The notes under the pieces were generated by a model, which did not search any database, was not told the origin of the DNA, and saw nothing but the letters and a program-made list of their open reading frames with translations. A DNA stretch of 64,000 nucleotides from an uncultured Bacteroides sp. GTDB taxonomy: Bacteria > Bacteroidota > Bacteroidia > Bacteroidales > Bacteroidaceae. The DNA is taken from contig CABUKU010000014.1 in assembly GCA_902492205.1 (NCBI GenBank), positions 1 to 64,000 on the forward strand, given 5' to 3'. Numbering within the stretch: the first letter of the stretch is position 1; each line of letters starts with the position of its first letter. This document shows, piece by piece, positions 24,963 to 32,708 of the stretch. Made by a program: the position numbers and the translations under genes.

Positions 24963-25228
24963 CTAAATTGATTAAGTGGTGTATGGGATATAACTGAAAT
25001 ATAAGCCAAAGCTTTAGCATCTAATTCACGAAATTGCTTTACCTTTTCTACAATAAAAGGAAGAGTATAATAATCGCGAATCAAGTGCCAATCATTCAAT
25101 TGCCCATATTCCAACACACGCTTAATTATATAAGCCGAATGAAGATTCATATCAAGCTTTTTTTCATCCACATCCCAAAAAAGATAAGAAGAAAAACCTT
25201 TTATTAACGGACAAATTGATTCATTCAT
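24917..25228 (-). CDS. Probable antitoxin partner of the AbiEii-like toxin (DUF6922-like)
   Basis: A 103-residue protein with SSYLFWDVDEKKLDMNLHSAYIIKRVLEYG and a C-terminal QFRCY, a pattern I associate with the DUF6922 family that commonly precedes AbiEii-like genes in Bacteroidales. It is first in the pair and overlaps the toxin by 46 bp, so the two are translationally coupled. No DNA-binding motif is obvious. The antitoxin role is inferred from position. Confidence 0.75.
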   Translation of the reverse strand: MNESICPLIKGFSSYLFWDVDEKKLDMNLHSAYIIKRVLEYGQLNDWHLIRDYYTLPFIVEKVKQFRELDAKALAYISVISHTPLNQFRCYTIQQSTPQHWNF

Positions 25229-25318
25229 AGTCTATATTAAAAATACAATTATACAAATACAAAAATACGCTTATTATTTCAGAAATGCAAAAACATAGAG
25301 CAAAGAATAAAAAAACTA

Positions 25319-25349
25319 TTGTCATAGCCGACCTGACCGACAATGACAA
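25319..25349. repeat. GTCATTGCC hairpin repeat, copy 3
   Basis: TTGTCATAGCC (25319-25329) and GACAATGACAA (25339-25349) pair with two mismatches around a 9-nt loop (GACCTGACC). It lies in the 295-bp gap upstream of the primase-like gene, in the same orientation as copy 2. The rest of the gap is AT-rich with only the promoter at 25492. Confidence 0.65.
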
Positions 25350-25491
25350 ATACATGATAATAAAAAATAAAAAGCAATTCTTTTTCATGTTAACGAACAC
25401 GAAAAAACAGCAAGTACAATAAGTTAAAGTATAATACTTTACATATATCCACATATACAAACATCAATTACCTTAATTAAAATGGAACCTG

Positions 25492-25499
25492 TACTTTTG
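25492..25499 (+). promoter_or_regulatory. -7 box of the primase-like gene promoter
   Basis: TACTTTTG matches TAnnTTTG; transcription would start near 25506, 18 nt before the ATG. No clear -33 element is seen. Confidence 0.5.
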
Positions 25500-25523
25500 A
25501 ACAACAATTAAAATACAAGACAA

Positions 25524-27773
25524 ATGAACAACAAAAACAAACAGTTTTCTCTCTTCCGGAACAAGTTCGACAAACAACCCGTAAACATAACCATCCAACA
25601 ACTGGCTACCGACCTGCGCAGCAAGTGGAAACAGGAAATAGAAGCCATACGCAGACTCCGCGAGGAAGGGAAAAACGTCGAAGCAGACAAGATAAAAGCC
25701 GATTTACCCTGTATCACCCTTTGCGGAGTGTTTGAAGGAGGGCACCAAGCAACGCAAATCCGGGAATATAACCATGCCGTTTCATTGGACTTCGATGATG
25801 CGGGAGACAAATTACAGGCAGCCCTCCAACTGTGCCGGCAGCATCCTGCCGTGATGCTGTGTTTCATCACCTGTTCGGGAGACGGACTGCGGGTGGTGGT
25901 TAATGTGGACACACCGCAAGAGCAACATGTGAACACGTATAAACAAGTAGGCACATTCTTCGCACAGCTCATCGGCCTGAAATTCGACAAGTGCCATGAC
26001 CTTTCACGCATCTCCTTCGTTTCCTATGACGAACATACATATTTCAATCCCGAAGCAACCGTTTTCAACCTCTCCACCGTTCCTCCCCAATCACCCGCAC
26101 AAGAAAAAGCAGAACGCATCATGGAGCAATTTCTGCAATCGGGAAAATTCACCAACGGAGAACGGAATTCATCGGTTTTCGACCTCGGAATACAGGCAAA
26201 AGCAGAAGGAATAAACTTGGGAGCATTGACCGAAATTGCATGCAACACACTGGTTACAAGCGACTTCACGGCAGAAGAAGCCACATCTGCACTACACAAC
26301 GGATATGCACGGAGAAAGCAATTTACAGACACTACCGACATTACAGACACTATGTCGGTAAATCGGCGCGAAAAGCTGGAACGCGACCAAAAGAAACTGG
26401 AAGGCGAAGAACTCAGAGCCAACACTCCCACCCTGCCCGAAGAGATTTTTCCCTTACTTCCCCCCATCCTCCGCGAACTCACTTCCTTCCCCACCATGAA
26501 GCGGGAGAAAGATTTGCTGCTGCTCTCCGCAATAGCCGCCCTCAGTGCATGCCTGCCCGAAGTAACGGGACGATACCGCCAGAAAGAATACACCCCGCAC
26601 CTCTACTTCTTCGCAGTGGCAAACGCAGGTTCGGGAAAAGGCATCATGACACGTGCCCGGCAAATCACAGAAAAGTATCAGGAAGACATCGAAGCAGAGA
26701 GTGACCGCATGGAAGAAGAATACATCCAGCAGCTTGCCAACTGGGAACACGAAACGGCACAACGCAAAAAGCACGGAGAAGCCCCGGACATGAAAAGCAA
26801 GCCCAAAGAATACGTTCCCCGTTTCTTGATGATACCCGGCATATCCAGTAAAAGCAGTCTCATTCTTCACCTTGCACACAACGGCAAGCTGGGAGGATTG
26901 ATATTTGAAACGGAAGCAAACTCACTGGCACTCTCCGCACAGCAGAAATGCGGCTTGTTTGATGATGTGCTGTGCGGATGCTTCGAACATGAGGACGTGA
27001 GCAATAACTATCTCGTAAACGGCAAGAAACCCTTGCGTGCCCGCAAGCCCCGTCTTGCCATTGTACTGAGTGGCACACCCTCACAGTTCACCACCCTCAT
27101 CAGTTCCCCGGAAAACGGTCTTTACAGCCGTTTTCTGCTCGACACGTATTCTTCCCCCGCCGTGTGGGACGATGTTTCTCCTGCCGCCTCCGACATCTTA
27201 CTGCAAGAAAGCCTGAACAGCATCGGGTGTAAAGTGGCACAGGGAGCAAAGTTTCTCCGCGAATGCCCCACCACCGTGCAACTCACCCGAAAGCAATGGA
27301 ACGAGCTGAACAAAACATTCGGTACTCTGCTCACCGAAGCCGACTGTGAAGGTCAGCAAGACTTCCTCAGTGTGGTGAAACGCTATTGCCTCATGGCTTT
27401 CCGCATCTGCATGGTTCTTGCAGCCCTGCGCAAAGCTGCAAACGGATGGACTTTCACCGACCTTGCTGCCACCGATGATGAGTTTCGCACCTCCATAGCC
27501 GTAGTGAAATGCTGCCTCGAACACAGCCGCTTGTTGCTCACCACACTCCCCGGTACGCTTGCCGAAGCCACTCCGCCCACCCTCCCCAAAAAGATAGACC
27601 AATTGGTGGCAATCCTCCCGGATACCCCTTTCACATACAGCCAAGCCAAGAAAATAGGAGCCGGGATAGGTATATGCGAAAGACAGGTTTGCAGGTATCT
27701 GAGCACCAACGTAGGCAAGCGTTTCAAAAAGGACGAAAATGGAAGATATGAAAAATTATCCCCTGCTGCTTAA
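25524..27773 (+). CDS. VirE N-terminal / DUF3987 protein (primase-helicase-like)
   Basis: A 749-residue protein. Residues about 1-190 match the BT4734/VirE N-terminal type (AVSLDFDD, FITCSGDGLRVVVNV), which resembles small primase domains of mobile elements. Residues about 300-660 are the DUF3987 ATPase-like region with Walker A ANAGSGKG (366-373). The linker near residue 270 (FTDTTDITDTMSVN) is encoded by the 41-bp repeat at 26320-26360. Such genes are common in Bacteroides next to DUF4248, HU and amidase genes; they look phage- or element-derived, but their role is not established. All key motifs are intact. Confidence 0.85.
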   Translation: MNNKNKQFSLFRNKFDKQPVNITIQQLATDLRSKWKQEIEAIRRLREEGKNVEADKIKADLPCITLCGVFEGGHQATQIREYNHAVSLDFDDAGDKLQAALQLCRQHPAVMLCFITCSGDGLRVVVNVDTPQEQHVNTYKQVGTFFAQLIGLKFDKCHDLSRISFVSYDEHTYFNPEATVFNLSTVPPQSPAQEKAERIMEQFLQSGKFTNGERNSSVFDLGIQAKAEGINLGALTEIACNTLVTSDFTAEEATSALHNGYARRKQFTDTTDITDTMSVNRREKLERDQKKLEGEELRANTPTLPEEIFPLLPPILRELTSFPTMKREKDLLLLSAIAALSACLPEVTGRYRQKEYTPHLYFFAVANAGSGKGIMTRARQITEKYQEDIEAESDRMEEEYIQQLANWEHETAQRKKHGEAPDMKSKPKEYVPRFLMIPGISSKSSLILHLAHNGKLGGLIFETEANSLALSAQQKCGLFDDVLCGCFEHEDVSNNYLVNGKKPLRARKPRLAIVLSGTPSQFTTLISSPENGLYSRFLLDTYSSPAVWDDVSPAASDILLQESLNSIGCKVAQGAKFLRECPTTVQLTRKQWNELNKTFGTLLTEADCEGQQDFLSVVKRYCLMAFRICMVLAALRKAANGWTFTDLAATDDEFRTSIAVVKCCLEHSRLLLTTLPGTLAEATPPTLPKKIDQLVAILPDTPFTYSQAKKIGAGIGICERQVCRYLSTNVGKRFKKDENGRYEKLSPAA
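26320..26360 (+). repeat. 41-bp iteron repeat, copy A (inside the primase-like gene)
   Basis: The inverted counterpart of 27780-27820: 39 of 41 bases match, the two differences changing ACCGAC to ACAGAC. The unit is built of TACCGACA-like 9-mers. Here it encodes residues QFTDTTDITDTMSV of the linker between the two domains. Confidence 0.85.
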
Positions 27774-27779
27774 TCAAAA

Positions 27780-27820
27780 TACCGACATAGTGTCGGTAAT
27801 GTCGGTAGTGTCGGTAAATT
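27780..27820 (-). repeat. 41-bp iteron repeat, copy B (just after the primase-like gene)
   Basis: Starts 6 bp past the stop codon. On the minus strand it reads three TACCGACAY 9-mers in tandem plus one inverted copy (TATGTCGGTA). It resembles the iterons bound by replication initiators. It lies between the stop and the terminator at 27846. Confidence 0.85.
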
Positions 27821-27845
27821 TGCAGAAACAGCCTGCTGAAATAAA

Positions 27846-27885
27846 AAAACAGCTAAGTGATTGAAGGGAATCAGTTAGCTGTTTT
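27846..27885. terminator. Bidirectional terminator
   Basis: AAAACAGCTAA (27846-27856) pairs with TTAGCTGTTTT (27875-27885), with inner TGATT/AATCA pairing; T runs lie on both sides. It separates the convergent primase-like and DUF4248 genes. Confidence 0.85.
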
Positions 27886-27904
27886 TTTATTGATAATAAG
27901 GTGG

Positions 27905-28132
27905 TTATGGCCTACCCAAATAATGCACAATAATATTCACCTGCAAAGGAGTAAAAATGCGGCTACGAACTCTATACCCCGTATCCAGTAATTCATCGTA
28001 TAATTTATTGTTTCTCTTTATCCACTCCATCAAAGTATTCACTGCCGACTTCTCCGTTATACAAGGATTATAAAACCCGGCAAGTTCCCGCTTGGAATAT
28101 GCCCGGTTCAAATGAAATTCGTTATTGTGCAT
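27905..28132 (-). CDS. DUF4248 family small protein
   Basis: A 75-residue protein with the DUF4248 pattern: NRAYSKRELAGFYNP, AVNTLMEWIKRN, LLDTGYRVRSRIFTPLQVNIIVHYLGRP. It has the size and helix pattern of a small winged-helix-like regulator, but its function is unknown. It lies convergent to the primase-like gene and, in many Bacteroides, next to the HU gene; here a NACHT gene separates it from HU. Confidence 0.85.
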   Translation of the reverse strand: MHNNEFHLNRAYSKRELAGFYNPCITEKSAVNTLMEWIKRNNKLYDELLDTGYRVRSRIFTPLQVNIIVHYLGRP

Positions 28133-28489
28133 TGATTGTTATTTTATTGATTTACAAGCATAAAGATACAAAAACTAGAAGAGATAAACAAAAGAAATGA
28201 ACTAAAAAATCTAATAAAGCAATGTTCTAAAATAAATTATATAATGAGTTTTTATTTCATTAGAACCATATCTTAATATTATTTTCCGAATCAGAATTTA
28301 CATATTCTCATAAAAAAACATCTTGACATGCATAAATATATAAAATTATACTTTTCTATTCTTCAAATTTTACTAAATTCGCAACTAATAAAATATCTAA
28401 TATTACTGAATGCCAATAGGTGCAAGATTACAATCTTTATTATTAGATAAAAATAATATCAACATTTAATTATATCTAATAAAAATATT
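28133..28489. other. AT-rich intergenic region upstream of the NACHT gene
   Basis: This 357-bp stretch is very AT-rich, with no ORF and no repeat that I can match elsewhere in the window. TAAATTCG near 28374-28381 is a poor fit to a -7 box. It probably holds the promoters of both DUF4248 and the NACHT gene. Confidence 0.5.
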
Positions 28490-31339
28490 ATGCCAATTAA
28501 TACTGGATTAATTATTTCATTCGCAAGTTGGTTAGGAACTAAAATTGCAGATAAAGGATTTGATACAATTTACAACAAACTTCAAAGTAATCAAAGTATA
28601 GATGACGATTTTAAAGTATCTATTGAACATGTATGTAATAAATTAGAAAATAAATATCCTGATATACTTGGTAATTCTATTGACTACTTTTTCAAGAATG
28701 AAGAAGTATTCGATGAACTATGTAAACTACTTTTCATTAATCAAAATGTAAACGAAGAAATAATTGCTCAAAACTTTGACGAATCAACTCTCCCTTCTGG
28801 ATTTATTATAGAATTCATTACTGAATTAAAAAATGAACTTACACAAAACCCTACCTTTCAAGAAATCCTTGTTAATAAAGAAATATATATCACTATTCAA
28901 GGAATATCTAATACCATTAATAATATTTCTTCAAACTCCACTTTATCTATCAGGGAAATAAAAGAAATTAAGAGTATTCTTAAAGAACGATTCAAAGATC
29001 AATTTAACATTGATAATTTTATATCTGTTTATTATAAAAATATTATTAAGACATATAAAACTATCAATTTCATTGGACTAGGTATAGATCCGTCTATAAA
29101 GAAAGGAAAAAGAAAAGATCTTAATGAAATCTTCGTAAAACCAACTTTCCAACTTATAGGTAAATATCATCTAGAGAAAGAATCCAAACTTACAAAAAGT
29201 TCAAAAAATACATTTTGTACAAATAACGATAATGTTCATTTTGAAAAATTATTTAATAGAAATGATAATTATGTCATATTAGGCAATGCAGGAGCTGGCA
29301 AATCTCTATTAACAAAGTCTATCATACTTTACATAGCGGAAGGTAAAATTGAATTTGAAAACAATGAAATATTATCATTCGTACCATTTAGAATCGAATT
29401 AAAAAATTATTTAGCTTTTAAGAAAAAGAATCAAGGTAGTTTTTTAAAGTATATATCATATTCTTTAGAAAATGATTTTCAGATGTCTAATATTCTTGAT
29501 AAAAACATATCAAATATATTAAAAAAGAGGAACTCTATTCTCTTTTTTGATGGATTAGATGAAATATTTGATATATCAGACAAACTCAATGTAAAAAATG
29601 ACATTGAAAATTTCCATACATTATTTCCTAATATTAGATCTATTACAACATCAAGATTTACAGGTTATAGCGATGCCAAACTTAACGATAAGGAATTTTG
29701 CGAATTAAGCATCATTCCTTTTTCCGAATATCAAATTAAAGAATATGTGACAAAATGGTACAAACTAGAAGAAGATGACTGTGACATTCGAAATTCAGAA
29801 GTTGCCGATTTTATTGAAAAAATGGACAAAATAGACAAAGAACTATTATCAAACCCTTTATTGCTATCATTAATAGTCATACTTTATAGAAACAACTTAA
29901 AAATTCCAGAATCTAAACTTGAAATATATCAGAGCTGCACCAATACTTTAGTCGATAAATGGGACGCTGTCAAACAACTAGAAATACATTTAGCTCCAAA
30001 CATATTGCAAAAAAAAGAAGCTATATTTTCCGATCTAGCTTTTTGGCAATATAAAGCTCTAAGCTCTGATAAACCCGAAATAACTTTTCACAAAGCAAAA
30101 TCGGCTGTCGCTGAGTCATTGACAAAAAAAGGATTAGCTGATGAAGACAACTCTGATATTTTAGCCAAATCTTTTTTAGATTATGCACAAAATCGTTCTA
30201 TCTATTTTGATAACAACTTCACCCACAAAACTTTTCTTGAATATTACACAGCTTATTGGATATATTCTAATATAGAAAAAAAACATAGAATTAAAGAGAG
30301 AAATTCTATTATCAAAGAATATATATCAACTTCATATTGGTTTATCGTGCTCGAACTCTTGCTTAACATGATAGACAAAGACCAACCTGATAATGAAATT
30401 TTAGATGAAATAATAAAAAATCACTATACAAAAGTAAATGCTTTTCCATTTCTGTTATATGTAATCCCAAATTTAAAAAACATCAGTTATACAGTTCAAT
30501 TCCAACTTTATCAAAATGTAATAAAATATTTAACATCTCAAGAAAGGAAGAAAGGAAGAAAAGAAAATATGGATTTATTTCAAAGAATTCAACGAAATTT
30601 ATATTACAGAAATCAAAAAGAAATGATCGAAAAAGTCATTTATGACTTCCCTGAAAAGGATAAAAGTCTTGATTTTTATATAGTAATTGAGGAATTACAA
30701 ATCATCCCTTGGAATAAAGTTAAATTTACGAATATATCTTTAATCAGAAAAAGTGAGCATTATAAGAAAGCTATAAAACTAAGTCCATATTTATATCAAA
30801 TAAGTATGATAGCTAATGATGATATACCCTATAATACACATATTCTTGACTATACAAAAGAATATATTACTCTTTTTGGTTTAGAAGAATTTGCAAAAAA
30901 AAGCAGACATTCTCATTTTACAGATTTTGGAATGGGAAGTATGTTCCAATTTTTTATTCAACAACAATTAAACACTAAAAAAGAATTTCATTTATTTCAG
31001 GACCTAAATGAACTAGAAAAATTATCTTTATCAAAAAGGAAAGTATTAGATCTTTTAGAAAACGAAAAATATATCTTTATATCAATAGATAGAAGAACAA
31101 ATGTACCCCAACTTTTATTAAAAGAAATAGAGCAATACAACAAATTAGAACAGGCTATTATTTTTTATATTTTAAGGAATATAATCAAAACTCCTTTTAA
31201 TCGTAGTCTTAAAATAAACAATTTGAAGACCTCGGCTGAAAACAAAATAATCTTACATAAAATCATCTCATGTGAAAGTCATAAAGAAATCTTAAATATA
31301 CTTTTCTCATATTTAGAAATAACAGATTCAGAATCATAG
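28490..31339 (+). CDS. NACHT-domain STAND ATPase, predicted anti-phage protein
   Basis: A 949-residue STAND NTPase. An N-terminal helical region (about 1-220, beginning LIISFASWLGTKIADKGFDTIY) precedes the NACHT domain: Walker A GNAGAGKS (265-272), Walker B FFDGLDE (352-358), TTSRFTGYS (sensor), and the NPLLLSLIVILYRNN and EIYQSCTNTLVDKW blocks after it. The C-terminal 350 residues are helical, without clear TPR or LRR repeats, and would be the sensor. Bacterial NACHT proteins recognise phage and trigger abortive infection. The gene is far more AT-rich than its neighbours and single, flanked by its own terminator, consistent with acquired cargo. Confidence 0.85.
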   Translation: MPINTGLIISFASWLGTKIADKGFDTIYNKLQSNQSIDDDFKVSIEHVCNKLENKYPDILGNSIDYFFKNEEVFDELCKLLFINQNVNEEIIAQNFDESTLPSGFIIEFITELKNELTQNPTFQEILVNKEIYITIQGISNTINNISSNSTLSIREIKEIKSILKERFKDQFNIDNFISVYYKNIIKTYKTINFIGLGIDPSIKKGKRKDLNEIFVKPTFQLIGKYHLEKESKLTKSSKNTFCTNNDNVHFEKLFNRNDNYVILGNAGAGKSLLTKSIILYIAEGKIEFENNEILSFVPFRIELKNYLAFKKKNQGSFLKYISYSLENDFQMSNILDKNISNILKKRNSILFFDGLDEIFDISDKLNVKNDIENFHTLFPNIRSITTSRFTGYSDAKLNDKEFCELSIIPFSEYQIKEYVTKWYKLEEDDCDIRNSEVADFIEKMDKIDKELLSNPLLLSLIVILYRNNLKIPESKLEIYQSCTNTLVDKWDAVKQLEIHLAPNILQKKEAIFSDLAFWQYKALSSDKPEITFHKAKSAVAESLTKKGLADEDNSDILAKSFLDYAQNRSIYFDNNFTHKTFLEYYTAYWIYSNIEKKHRIKERNSIIKEYISTSYWFIVLELLLNMIDKDQPDNEILDEIIKNHYTKVNAFPFLLYVIPNLKNISYTVQFQLYQNVIKYLTSQERKKGRKENMDLFQRIQRNLYYRNQKEMIEKVIYDFPEKDKSLDFYIVIEELQIIPWNKVKFTNISLIRKSEHYKKAIKLSPYLYQISMIANDDIPYNTHILDYTKEYITLFGLEEFAKKSRHSHFTDFGMGSMFQFFIQQQLNTKKEFHLFQDLNELEKLSLSKRKVLDLLENEKYIFISIDRRTNVPQLLLKEIEQYNKLEQAIIFYILRNIIKTPFNRSLKINNLKTSAENKIILHKIISCESHKEILNILFSYLEITDSES

Positions 31340-31394
31340 GTAAAATATCTTAGTTATTAATAAATATTAGAACAATCCTAATAAATTATAGAAT

Positions 31395-31426
31395 AAGCAT
31401 TACCAATCCCCGGTAATGCTTTTTTA
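31395..31426 (+). terminator. Terminator of the NACHT gene
   Basis: Perfect 10-bp arms AAGCATTACC (31395-31404) and GGTAATGCTT (31412-31421) followed by a T run, 56 bp past the stop. Confidence 0.88.
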
Positions 31427-31492
31427 TTCCTTCCAGCCTCTCCGCATCCCTCTCAATCCACATTCCCCCTGTTCCGATACTCTATCTTTGCA

Positions 31493-31500
31493 TAGTCAAT
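31493..31500 (+). promoter_or_regulatory. -7 box of the HU gene promoter
   Basis: TATCTTTG matches TAnnTTTG. Transcription should start near 31507, giving a 52-nt leader. No good -33 is seen. Confidence 0.6.
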
Positions 31501-31558
31501 AAGAAAAAGAGCTCTTTTCAGACAACAAACAATATCAACCATTTTAAACTTAAAGATT

Positions 31559-31978
31559 ATGCCAGTAAATTATTCAGTATTTATGATGAAAAATCCCATG
31601 AACCCGGAATCTCCCAAGAAAGCATATGCCAAAGCACAGGCAAGCAAGATATTGGAATTCGATATGCTTTGCAAGCGTGTGGCTCACGGGTGTACCTGTA
31701 CGAAAGCGGATGTATCTGCCGTGTTGATTGCCTCCGTGGAAGAAATGCAAAATGCTTTGCAAGACGGAGAGATTGTAGTACTGGGAGAACTGGGACGTTT
31801 TCAGACTCAGGTGTCGAGCCACCCTGCTGTCACAGAAGAACAGTTCACAAATACTCAAATCAAAGGTGCAAGAATCAGTTTTAAACCGGGCAAAGCCTTG
31901 AGAGATGCACTTGCCACCATGAGTTACCAGAAAGTTCCGCAACTGCCGGTAAAAGAGAAAAAGACGGCAGAGGAATAA
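31559..31978 (+). CDS. HU-like DNA-binding protein of the amidase module
   Basis: A 139-residue HU/HIG-type protein. After a 20-residue lead, KAYAKAQASKILEFDMLCKRV forms the helical half; VVLGELGRFQTQVSS and IKGARISFKPGKALRDAL form the DNA-binding beta arms; the tail is Lys/Glu-rich. Such HU variants occur beside amidase and VirE genes in many Bacteroides loci, often near capsule clusters. Probably an architectural protein; the target is unknown. It heads a short operon with the small peptide and the amidase, with a GTCATTGCC hairpin in the gap. Confidence 0.85.
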   Translation: MPVNYSVFMMKNPMNPESPKKAYAKAQASKILEFDMLCKRVAHGCTCTKADVSAVLIASVEEMQNALQDGEIVVLGELGRFQTQVSSHPAVTEEQFTNTQIKGARISFKPGKALRDALATMSYQKVPQLPVKEKKTAEE

Positions 31979-32010
31979 AGGGTTCCTTTAGCATTGTCAA
32001 CCTTGTATTC

Positions 32011-32043
32011 GTCATTGCCGTGCACACATTTGTCGGCAATGAC
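32011..32043. repeat. GTCATTGCC hairpin repeat, copy 4
   Basis: Perfect 10-bp arms GTCATTGCCG (32011-32020) and CGGCAATGAC (32034-32043) with a longer 13-nt loop. It lies 32 bp after the HU stop and 51 bp before the small peptide gene. Confidence 0.8.
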
Positions 32044-32094
32044 AATACTAAAAATAAATCAACTATTATCATCACCAAAAATAAAATCAAAAAA

Positions 32095-32175
32095 ATGAAA
32101 CTATTCAAGAAAATCATCATCATCCTGAAAATCATTATCCGGGTATTCGATACCCACAAATTTCCCAAACCATGA
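32095..32175 (+). CDS. 26-residue cationic, hydrophobic peptide (smalltalk-position gene)
   Basis: An ORF beginning MKLFKKIIIILKIIIRVFD and ending in HKFPKP. Its stop overlaps the amidase start as ATGA, and the ATG follows an A-rich stretch, so it is very likely translated. The peptide is amphipathic: alternating Ile/Leu and Lys/Arg over 18 residues. In Bacteroides this position, between HU and the amidase, is usually filled by a tiny membrane-like protein annotated as smalltalk; this one is in the same place but I cannot confirm homology. A holin-like or membrane-active role is a guess from composition and the endolysin neighbour. Confidence 0.65.
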   Translation: MKLFKKIIIILKIIIRVFDTHKFPKP

Positions 32176-32612
32176 GAAAAATAGACCTGATAGTGATTCA
32201 CTGCTCCGCCACACGGGAAGACCGTTGCTTCACGGAGCACGACCTTGAAACGGCTCACCGTAACAGGGGATTTGACGGAGTAGGCTACCATTTCTACATC
32301 CGTAAGAACGGGTACATCAAAGGCACACGGCCGATAGAGAAAATCGGAGCACATGCCAAAGGATATAATGCCCACAGCATAGGTATCTGTTATGAAGGTG
32401 GATTGGATTGCAACGGGAAACCCAAAGACACGAGAACGGAATGGCAAAGGCATTCGCTGCGGGTACTGGTGCTTGCATTACTGAGGGAATATCCCGGTGC
32501 ACGGGTATGCGGACATCGTGACCTCAGCCCGGACCTGAACGGAAACGGGAAGATTGAACCCGAAGAATGGGTAAAAGCCTGTCCCTGTTTTAATGTGAAA
32601 GAAGAATTTTAA
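32172..32612 (+). CDS. N-acetylmuramoyl-L-alanine amidase (T7 lysozyme-like)
   Basis: A 146-residue amidase_2/PGRP-fold enzyme cutting the bond between muramic acid and the stem peptide. The zinc ligands expected from T7 lysozyme are visible: His10 (IVIHCSATRE), the His in CGHRDLSPDLNGNG, and the Cys in VKACPCFNV. GYHFYIRKNGYIK and SIGICYEGG are the other family blocks. There is no signal peptide, so export would need a holin or lysis. The C-terminus matches the partial gene at 1-113. It overlaps the upstream peptide gene. Confidence 0.92.
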   Translation: MRKIDLIVIHCSATREDRCFTEHDLETAHRNRGFDGVGYHFYIRKNGYIKGTRPIEKIGAHAKGYNAHSIGICYEGGLDCNGKPKDTRTEWQRHSLRVLVLALLREYPGARVCGHRDLSPDLNGNGKIEPEEWVKACPCFNVKEEF

Positions 32613-32669
32613 TGTCTGAAAAAATCAAAAAAGTAAGGACGGATAATAATAACCTATCTTATTAAATCG

Positions 32670-32677
32670 TATATTTG
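32670..32677 (+). promoter_or_regulatory. -7 box of the ald promoter
   Basis: TATATTTG matches TAnnTTTG; a start near 32684 leaves a 25-nt leader before the ATG. The -33 element is unclear. Confidence 0.6.
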
Positions 32678-32708
32678 ATAGGATGTAAAACCATTAAAAG
32701 TTACTACT

